Origin: Gemmatimonadota bacterium
GTDB lineage: Bacteria; Gemmatimonadota; Gemmatimonadetes; Gemmatimonadales; Gemmatimonadaceae
NCBI GenBank assembly: GCA_031127185.1
Contig: JARIET010000151.1
Span: forward strand, 1-7,074
Reading direction: 5' to 3'
DNA: 7,074 bases
Part shown: piece by piece, positions 1 through 5,111 of the stretch
How the letters are laid out: each line of letters opens with the position of its first letter
Position numbering within the stretch: position 1 is the first letter of the stretch
Made by a program: the position numbers and the translations under genes
Notes under the pieces: model-generated
What the model was told of the DNA's origin: nothing
Databases searched by the model: none
Seen by the model: the letters and a program-made list of their open reading frames with translations, nothing else

Positions 1-172
1 CAACCTCGCTGACGAAGTCGGCCGGACGTTTGGTCTTCCACTCAATGCTGCGCACCCGCGGGGCCGCATCTCGCACGACCGCAGCTCCCGCCTCTGCGGC
101 GGTGAGCGCGACGGCCAGCAGGTCCCTCGGTGGCGCGCCGGCAGGCACCGGCGAGTTTGATTGAGCTGTCAT
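1..172 (-). CDS. suhB: Inositol monophosphatase family protein, N-terminal part
   Basis: This is the 5' end of a minus-strand gene that leaves the window at base 1; 57 codons are visible, starting at the ATG complementary to 170-172. The protein opens with a short polar and proline-rich stretch, then an Ala/Leu-rich helix with LLAVALTAAEAGAAVV, then EWKTKRPADFVSEV with a G as the next base, consistent with Asp. That order, an N-terminal amphipathic helix followed by a K-x-x-x-D-[FL]-V-[ST]-E-V-D segment, is the usual start of the Mg2+-dependent inositol-1-phosphatase/SuhB fold; the Asp/Glu metal site and sugar-phosphate site lie beyond the window. The family hydrolyses inositol 1-phosphate or related sugar phosphates in the cytosol, and some members act on fructose-1,6-bisphosphate, NADP or 3'-phosphoadenosine phosphates, so substrate is unresolved. 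An in-frame GTG at codon 9 is an alternative start. The gene diverges from trpS with 19 bases between starts. Confidence 0.72.
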   Translation of the reverse strand, partial: MTAQSNSPVPAGAPPRDLLAVALTAAEAGAAVVRDAAPRVRSIEWKTKRPADFVSEV

Positions 173-191
173 CGAGGCCTAAGTTTAGCGA
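157..191 (+). promoter_or_regulatory. Probable sigma70-type promoter of trpS giving a leaderless mRNA
   Basis: A -35-like TTGATT at 157-162 (four of six matches to TTGACA) is followed by a 17-bp spacer and a -10-like TAAGTT at 180-185, which fits the TANNNT form. Six bases then separate the -10 box from the trpS ATG at 192, so the predicted transcription start falls on or next to the A of the start codon. No Shine-Dalgarno sequence lies at a usable distance; the only purine run, GAGG at 174-177, is 14 bases away. Both facts point to leaderless translation of trpS. The element overlaps the beginning of the divergent inositol monophosphatase gene. Box positions are seen in the sequence; promoter activity is inferred. 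Confidence 0.5.
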
Positions 192-1184
192 ATGTCTCGC
201 ATCTTCAGCGGCATCCAGCCATCCGGTGAGTTGCACATCGGCAACTATCTCGGCGCGGTCAAGAACTGGGTGGCGCTCCAGGACCAGTTCGAGACATTCA
301 TCTGCGTCGTGAACTATCACGCGATCACGGTGCCGTACGCGCCGGACGAGTTGCGGACGCGAACGCGCGAGATGGCGACGGGGCTGCTCGCCGCGGGAAT
401 TGACCCCAGTCGCGCGACACTCTTTGTTCAATCGCAGGTGCCGGAGCACACGGAACTGGCGTGGGTGTTCAACACGCTGACGCCGTTGGGCGAACTGGAG
501 CGGCAAACGCAGTTCAAGGACAAGGCCGGCCGCCAGGAACAGATCATGGCCGGATTGCTGAATTACCCGGTGCTGCAGGCGGCGGACATCCTGCTGTACC
601 GAGCCGACCTCGTGCCTGTCGGTGAGGACCAGATTCAGCATCTGGAGCTTTCGCGTGTGGTCGCGCGGAACTGGAATGCGCGGTTTTCGTCCGATGCGCC
701 GTACTTTCCGGAGCCGCAACCGCGCTTGACGCCGATGCGCCGCATCGTAGGGCTCGATGGGCAGGCGAAGATGTCGAAGTCCATCGGCAACACGATCGGG
801 CTCACGGAGTCGCCCGATTCGATCTGGGACAAGTTGCGGCCGGCGGTCACCGACCCGGCGCGCCAGAAAAAGACCGACGCCGGCGATCCGGAGAAGTGTC
901 CGGTGATCTATCAGCTGCACAGGGCGTTCTCGCCGGCCGACACCGTCGCCGAAGTCGAGTCGAACTGCCGAGGTGCGAAGTGGGGTTGCATCGAGTGCAA
1001 AAAATCGTTGCACACGAACCTGATTGCCGATCTCGCACCGATTCGTGAACGGGCGGCGGCGTTGGCAGCGAACCCTGCTGAGGTTGATGCGCTGCTCGAC
1101 GCCGGTGCCAGCAAGGCACGCGTGGTGGCGCGCCAGACCATGCACGAGGTGAAGGCGCGCATGGGACTCCCGGAGGCCCAATGA
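192..1184 (+). CDS. trpS: Tryptophanyl-tRNA synthetase with a Thermotoga-type four-cysteine [4Fe-4S] motif
   Basis: The enzyme charges tRNA-Trp with tryptophan using ATP in the cytosol. It is a class I synthetase of 330 residues, the normal length. The class I signature appears as HIGN at residues 15-18 within SGELHIGNYLGA, the second as KMSKS at 193-197. Other TrpRS hallmarks are YPVLQAADIL (125-134) and PVGEDQIQHLEL (142-153). Unusual for bacterial TrpRS, four cysteines at 236, 259, 266 and 269 have the spacing C-x22-C-x6-C-x2-C, the arrangement reported to bind a [4Fe-4S] cluster near the anticodon-binding region in Thermotoga maritima TrpRS; cluster binding here is inferred from that match. 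The ATG at 192 is chosen because family homology starts at once (RIFSGIQPSG) and a promoter-like element ends just before it. The stop overlaps the next gene (ATGA). Confidence 0.97.
   Translation: MSRIFSGIQPSGELHIGNYLGAVKNWVALQDQFETFICVVNYHAITVPYAPDELRTRTREMATGLLAAGIDPSRATLFVQSQVPEHTELAWVFNTLTPLGELERQTQFKDKAGRQEQIMAGLLNYPVLQAADILLYRADLVPVGEDQIQHLELSRVVARNWNARFSSDAPYFPEPQPRLTPMRRIVGLDGQAKMSKSIGNTIGLTESPDSIWDKLRPAVTDPARQKKTDAGDPEKCPVIYQLHRAFSPADTVAEVESNCRGAKWGCIECKKSLHTNLIADLAPIRERAAALAANPAEVDALLDAGASKARVVARQTMHEVKARMGLPEAQ
1172..1176 (+). promoter_or_regulatory. Shine-Dalgarno site fixing the mgtC start
   Basis: A full GGAGG lies inside the last codons of trpS, four bases before the ATG at 1181. 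It is the best ribosome-binding site in the window and favours this ATG over the in-frame ATGs at 1208 and 1229. Because the ATG overlaps the trpS stop as ATGA, the site may also serve re-initiation by ribosomes finishing trpS. Confidence 0.7.
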
Positions 1185-1876
1185 GCGTGGACATCCAGGG
1201 CTCAGTGATGGAGACACTGGGGTCAGTGATGCGTATTGACCTTGGTATGAAAATGATCGTGGCTGTGCTTGCCGGGGGCGCGATCGGATTTGAACGACAA
1301 GTGGCGGGCAAGCCGGCGGGGCTCAGGACCAACATCCTGATTTGCGTGGGCTCCGCGTTACTCATGGACCTCTCCATCCACATCGGTTCGGTGTGGGGCG
1401 AGGGCAATGTCGGTGACCCTGCCCGGCTGGCGGCGCAGGTCGTCACTGGAATCGGCTTTATCGGGGCCGGCACCATCATGCAGGGCGGGGGAACAATCAC
1501 GGGCCTCACGTCGGCGGCGACGTTGTGGGTCGTCGCCGCGATTGGGCTGACCGCCGGCGCCGGATTTTTCGTGGAGGCGCTTGGCGTCACCCTGACTGTC
1601 ATGGCGGTTCTCGCTGGCCTGGGGCGCCTGGAGCATGGTTTGCTGCGCGTAAGCCGCTCAATGAGCGTGACCATACGCGCGAAACCCGGTTTCCCCGAGG
1701 CGGACCTGCACGAGTTGTTGAAGCGCGAAGGGCTTCGCGTCACGGAGTCGAAGGTGTTCGATCATTCCACCGACCGCGTGTTTGAGCTGCGACTGCGCGG
1801 ACCGGCGCGCCAGTTCGATGTTGCGAAATTTGAACTGGTGCAGCAGCCGAACATTCAGAATGTGTTCTTCGACTAG
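1181..1876 (+). CDS. mgtC: MgtC/SapB family inner-membrane protein
   Basis: This is a 231-residue membrane protein of the MgtC/SapB family. About five hydrophobic segments are visible, roughly at residues 23-37, 51-68, 85-101, 109-131 and 132-149, followed by a soluble C-terminal domain of about 70 residues from 161 that resembles the small cytoplasmic domain many relatives carry. Family signatures are GGAIGFER (32-39), GLRTNILICVGSAL (47-60), AAQVVTGIGFIGAGTI (84-99) and GLTSAATLWVVAAIGL (108-123). In enterobacteria and mycobacteria, MgtC supports growth at low Mg2+ and survival in macrophages, and Salmonella MgtC restrains the F1F0 ATP synthase; in free-living bacteria the role is poorly known, so the symbol marks the family only. 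The gene overlaps trpS by four bases and is preceded by GGAGG. Nine bases separate it from the dehydrogenase gene, suggesting cotranscription. Confidence 0.9.
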   Translation: MSVDIQGSVMETLGSVMRIDLGMKMIVAVLAGGAIGFERQVAGKPAGLRTNILICVGSALLMDLSIHIGSVWGEGNVGDPARLAAQVVTGIGFIGAGTIMQGGGTITGLTSAATLWVVAAIGLTAGAGFFVEALGVTLTVMAVLAGLGRLEHGLLRVSRSMSVTIRAKPGFPEADLHELLKREGLRVTESKVFDHSTDRVFELRLRGPARQFDVAKFELVQQPNIQNVFFD

Positions 1877-1885
1877 ACGCGCCTC

Positions 1886-2923
1886 GTGAAACGGCGTCTC
1901 GTGGTGGACCTCCGGTCGCGTTCCAAGGCGTTCTGCATTCCCGGCGAGACAGCGGCGACCATCGCGGCGGCGACGCCGGACGGTTGGGAAACCCACATCG
2001 TTGCGGCGGAGACCGACTCGTTCGGTGATGGCGCGCAGTCACCGAGTGACGAGTCACTGAACGCCATCGCGACGGCCGAGGTGTACTTCGGCTTCGGCAT
2101 GCCGAAGGCCCTTTTTTCGGCGGCGAAGCAACTGAAATGGACCCATACAGCGACGGCGGGGGTCGCCTCACTGCTGTTCCCGGAAATGCTTGCGAGTGGC
2201 GTGGCGATCACGAACTCGGCCGGCGCGATCTACGGGCATCCGATCGCCGAACACGTGCTCGGTGGCGTGCTGCACTTTCTGCGTGGGTTCGACGTGGCCG
2301 GCGCTCAGCAGCGGGCCACGAGGTGGGACGCCTCGCCGTGGGCGACCGAGACCGTCATGGTCCGAGAGCTTGCGGAGTGCAGCGTGGTCATAATTGGCGC
2401 CGGGGGCATCGGCGCTGAGGTGTGCCGCCGGTTCGGGTCGCTTGGGGCGTCTGTGACGGCCGTTCGCCGCCACGTTGACCGGGGGGCGCCCGCCGGCGCC
2501 GACCGGGTGATTGGTCTGCATGATCTCGACGATGCGCTCGCTGGGGCGGACATCGTGGTCATTGCGACGCCGCTGACGCTCGAGACACGGGCGCTGCTCT
2601 CGGCGGCGCGCATCGCGCGCCTTTCAGCCGGAGCCATTGTCTGCAACGTCTCGCGGGGCCCGCTGGTGGACGAAGCGGCACTTGCCGAAGCCCTGCGGGA
2701 GCGGCGAATCCGCGGAGCGGTGCTTGACGTTTTTTCCGCAGAACCGCTGGCGGCTGGGAGCCCGTTGTGGCACCTTCCCAACGTCCTGCATACCCCTCAC
2801 ATCTCGGGTGTATCACCGCGACTTTTCTGGGTGCGACTGACCGAGCTTTTTCTGGATAATTGGGAGCGGTGGTGTGCTGGTGCGCCGCTCCGCAACCTCG
2901 TCGACAAGCAGGCCGGGTACTGA
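1886..2923 (+). CDS. D-2-hydroxyacid dehydrogenase (NAD(P)-dependent), glyoxylate/hydroxypyruvate reductase-like
   Basis: This 345-residue cytosolic oxidoreductase belongs to the D-isomer-specific 2-hydroxyacid dehydrogenases, which interconvert 2-oxoacids and D-2-hydroxyacids with NAD(P)H. The Rossmann nucleotide loop is GAGGIG at 171-176. The catalytic triad is complete: Arg257 in NVSRGPLVDEAAL, Glu286 in DVFSAEP and His305 in HTPHISG. The N-terminal catalytic half includes SAGAIYGHPIAEHVLGG (111-127), the family helix after the substrate loop, and the protein ends in NLVDKQAGY, a common tail in this subgroup. Substrate cannot be read from sequence; candidates include glyoxylate, hydroxypyruvate and other 2-oxoacids. 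The start is a GTG at 1886, nine bases after mgtC, with no strong Shine-Dalgarno; a GTG pair at 1901 is a weaker alternative. The stop shares one base with the ATG of the pilus ATPase gene (TGATG), indicating translational coupling. Confidence 0.9.
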   Translation: MKRRLVVDLRSRSKAFCIPGETAATIAAATPDGWETHIVAAETDSFGDGAQSPSDESLNAIATAEVYFGFGMPKALFSAAKQLKWTHTATAGVASLLFPEMLASGVAITNSAGAIYGHPIAEHVLGGVLHFLRGFDVAGAQQRATRWDASPWATETVMVRELAECSVVIIGAGGIGAEVCRRFGSLGASVTAVRRHVDRGAPAGADRVIGLHDLDDALAGADIVVIATPLTLETRALLSAARIARLSAGAIVCNVSRGPLVDEAALAEALRERRIRGAVLDVFSAEPLAAGSPLWHLPNVLHTPHISGVSPRLFWVRLTELFLDNWERWCAGAPLRNLVDKQAGY

Positions 2924-4101
2924 TGGAGAAGATCATCAAGGCGGCAGTGGATCGTGGCGCGAGCGACCTGCACATCAAGGCGGGCGACGTCTTTCGTGCG
3001 CGAATCGACGGCAAGCTCACTCCGCTCACCAAGCAGGCGCTCACGCCAGAGCAGACGCGCTCAATTGCGCTGCGGCTGATTCCGAACGAGGAAGACCGCG
3101 CCAAGATCGACAAGCTCCAGGACTATGACTGTTCGTGGGGCGCGCAGGGCATTGGGCGGTTCCGTGTCAACATCATGAAGCAGCGGTCGAGTTTCATGAT
3201 CGTGATGCGCGTAATCCCGTTTGAGGTGCCCAGCTTCGACAAGCTGAAGCTGCCGCCGGTGCTGAAGACGATTGCGCACACAGAGCGCGGGATGATCCTC
3301 GTGACCGGCGTAACGGGCTCGGGCAAGTCCAGTACGATGGCCGCGATGATCAACCACATCAATGCCACGACGCACAAACACATTCTGTCGCTTGAAAACC
3401 CGATCGAGTTCCTGCATCGGGACATCCAGAGCTCGATCACGCAGCGCGAGATCGGGGTGGACACCGAGAGCTTCAAGATGGGATTGCGGGCGGCGCTGCG
3501 TCAGGATCCCGACGTGATCCTTATCGGCGAGATGCGCGACGGCGAGACGATCGACACGGCCATGAAGGCGGCCGAGACCGGCCACTTGCTGGTGTCCACG
3601 CTGCACACGGCCGATGCCACGAGCACGATTCTCCGCGTGCTGGCGATGTTCCCGCCGGAAGAGCAGGAGGTCGTGCGCGTCCGGTTGGCGGACTCACTGG
3701 CCGCAGTGGTCTCGCAGCGGCTGCTGCCCAAGAAGAACGGTGCGGGGCGCGCCGTGGCGCTCGAGATCATGATCAATACGCCGACGATCAAGGACCTGAT
3801 CCTCGACAAGGATCGCACGGGCGAAATCCGCGATTTCATCGCGGAAGGGCGAGAGCAGTACGGCATGCAGACCTTCGACCAGCACCTCACCGACCTTGTG
3901 CAGAACGACGAGGTGGAGTTTGAGGTGGCGATTGCCGCGTCGTCGCGACCGAGCGATTTCGAGCTCAAGTTGAAGACGTTCCGGCGCCAGTCGACGGCGA
4001 TCCGGCGTCCGGATCCGATCCCGGAGCCCGCGCGACCAAGCGGACAAAGTGGAATGATGGACGGCATGGGAGCCGGTATGGACTTCCTGAACCAGGGTTG
4101 A
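2923..4101 (+). CDS. pilT: PilT/PilU-family type IV pilus retraction ATPase
   Basis: This is a hexameric cytoplasmic motor ATPase that depolymerises type IV pili, driving twitching motility and DNA uptake. It has 392 residues. The N-terminal PAS-like domain shows RGASDLHIKAGD (11-22). The RecA-like core has Walker A GVTGSGKS (129-136), an Asp-box segment LSLENPIEF (155-163), Walker B VILIGEMRD (198-206, Glu203 the expected catalytic base) and His box HLLVSTLHTADA (221-232). Stretches such as GIGRFRVN, QREIGVDTESF and GMQTFDQ resemble PilU, while GEMRD is PilT-like, so the paralogue is uncertain. The Asp box has Glu-Asn where Glu-Asp is usual. After about residue 353 a Pro/Arg linker leads to a Met/Gly-rich tail. 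The ATG at 2923 is preferred because MEKIIKAAVDRGASDLH matches family starts; a 21-residue upstream extension would lie inside the dehydrogenase gene. No other pilus genes are in the window. Confidence 0.93.
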   Translation: MEKIIKAAVDRGASDLHIKAGDVFRARIDGKLTPLTKQALTPEQTRSIALRLIPNEEDRAKIDKLQDYDCSWGAQGIGRFRVNIMKQRSSFMIVMRVIPFEVPSFDKLKLPPVLKTIAHTERGMILVTGVTGSGKSSTMAAMINHINATTHKHILSLENPIEFLHRDIQSSITQREIGVDTESFKMGLRAALRQDPDVILIGEMRDGETIDTAMKAAETGHLLVSTLHTADATSTILRVLAMFPPEEQEVVRVRLADSLAAVVSQRLLPKKNGAGRAVALEIMINTPTIKDLILDKDRTGEIRDFIAEGREQYGMQTFDQHLTDLVQNDEVEFEVAIAASSRPSDFELKLKTFRRQSTAIRRPDPIPEPARPSGQSGMMDGMGAGMDFLNQG

Positions 4102-4105
4102 AGCG

Positions 4106-4996
4106 ATGAAACTGCAGGGCGTCATTGCGCCGGTCATTTCGACGTTCGAAGCGGGCACCGAAAACATCGACATCGCGTCGTTTATCGGTAACCTGAATGC
4201 GCACATGCAGGCCGGCCTGCACGGAGTGGTGGTCTGCGGGTCGACCGGCGAAGCGGCGTTGCTGACCGAAGACGAGCGGCGATTGCTGTGCGAGGCGGCA
4301 CGCGGCGTGGTGCCGCGCAGCAAGGTGTTGCTGATGGGCGCCGGCGCTGAATCCACACGCCTCACCATCCGCCGCTGCGTCGAGGCAAAGGCTGCGGGTG
4401 CGGATGGCGCACTGGTGGTGGCGCCGCACTACTACTCGAATGCCATGAACCTGGAGGCGCTGCGCGTGCACTATCGCGCGGTGGCCGACGAGAGCCCGCT
4501 CCCGGTGGTGCTCTACAACATTCCCAAGTACATGCACTTCGCGCTGCCGGCCGAACTGGTCGCCGAGCTGGCAAAGCACACGAACGTGATCGGCATCAAG
4601 GACAGCTCCGGTGACATCAACATGCTGAAGGGCTTCCTTGCCGCGCAGAGTGACTCGTTCACTGTGCTGACGGGCAATGGTGGCACGTTTGTGCCGGCGC
4701 TCGAGGCGGGCGCGCGCGGCGGAATCCTGGCGGTGTCGCTCTTTGCACCGGCGCTCTCGCTCCAGATGTACGATGCGTTCCGCTCGGGCGACCTCGCGAC
4801 CGCCTCAGAAGCGCAAGCGACGATGAAGCCGCTGGCCGTGACAATCGTGGCGGAGCTCGGTGTGGCTGGCGTGAAGACCGCCTGCGACGTGGTTGGGCTG
4901 CGTGGCGGGCCGGTACGTCGTCCGCTCGTGGACCTGGACGAGGCGGCTGAGCAGCGTGTGCGTGAACTGCTGGCAGGGGTGGTTGTCGCCGCCTGA
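4106..4996 (+). CDS. DapA/NanA-superfamily class I aldolase, 4-hydroxy-2-oxoglutarate aldolase-like
   Basis: A 296-residue (beta/alpha)8 Schiff-base aldolase of the dihydrodipicolinate synthase superfamily. Superfamily marks are GSTGE at 45-49 (pyruvate-carboxylate loop), PHYY at 107-110, catalytic Tyr137 in VVLYNIP and Schiff-base Lys165 in GIKDSSGD. The Arg that in E. coli DapA follows YNVPSR and holds aspartate semialdehyde is absent; here the loop reads YNIPKYMHF. Segments such as GAGAESTRLTI (78-88), HYRAVADESPLPVVLYN (122-138) and NVIGIKDSSGD resemble vertebrate HOGA1 more than DapA, so cleavage of 4-hydroxy-2-oxoglutarate to pyruvate and glyoxylate is a reasonable guess. Other 2-keto-acid aldolase activities (keto-deoxy sugar acids, N-acetylneuraminate) remain possible, and a lysine-pathway role is less likely. 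AGGG at 4094-4097, eight bases before the ATG, is a modest ribosome-binding site. The gene follows pilT by four bases and is the last of its operon. Confidence 0.88.
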   Translation: MKLQGVIAPVISTFEAGTENIDIASFIGNLNAHMQAGLHGVVVCGSTGEAALLTEDERRLLCEAARGVVPRSKVLLMGAGAESTRLTIRRCVEAKAAGADGALVVAPHYYSNAMNLEALRVHYRAVADESPLPVVLYNIPKYMHFALPAELVAELAKHTNVIGIKDSSGDINMLKGFLAAQSDSFTVLTGNGGTFVPALEAGARGGILAVSLFAPALSLQMYDAFRSGDLATASEAQATMKPLAVTIVAELGVAGVKTACDVVGLRGGPVRRPLVDLDEAAEQRVRELLAGVVVAA

Positions 4997-5038
4997 TGGG
5001 GCGAGTTGCATCTACTGGAGCACGACGTAGTTTTCTTC

Positions 5039-5077
5039 AACGCCCCGCGGCGCTCCATCCGGCCGGGGCGTTTTTTA
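5039..5077 (+). terminator. Rho-independent terminator after the aldolase gene
   Basis: AACGCCCCG at 5039-5047 is perfectly complementary to CGGGGCGTT at 5064-5072, with an extra inner CGG/CCG pairing possible in the 16-base loop, and six T follow the GC core at 5071-5076. This is a textbook intrinsic terminator on the plus strand. It separates the five-gene trpS-to-aldolase operon from purA. The 115 bases between these genes hold no other gene. No T run follows the stem on the minus strand, so it looks one-directional. Confidence 0.9.
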
Positions 5078-5111
5078 TTGCCCGTTGCTCGCGTCCCTGT
5101 CCAGGCACCTC

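Noticed and set aside
174..177. GAGG as a Shine-Dalgarno site for trpS
   Set aside because: It is 14 bases from the ATG, beyond the usual 5-10, and lies upstream of the proposed -10 box.
42..1217. 391-codon open frame on the minus strand across trpS
   Set aside because: It is antisense to a certain gene, Arg/His-rich with no recognisable domain, and typical of the long spurious frames produced by GC-rich codon use.
847..1743. 298-codon minus-strand frame across trpS and mgtC
   Set aside because: Low-complexity Ser/Pro/Arg/Thr composition, antisense to two well-supported genes, no motif seen.
2860..2922. Earlier start for the pilus ATPase, adding 21 residues
   Set aside because: The extra residues lie inside the dehydrogenase coding sequence, have no family similarity, and the ATG at 2923 begins the conserved N terminus.
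3501..4067. 188-codon minus-strand frame inside pilT
   Set aside because: A shadow of the PilT coding frame with Ser-rich low-complexity composition and no family features.
5085..5111. TTG start for purA, adding nine residues
   Set aside because: The ATG at 5112 has AGG at proper spacing and matches PurA N termini; the extension begins only eight bases after the terminator T run.
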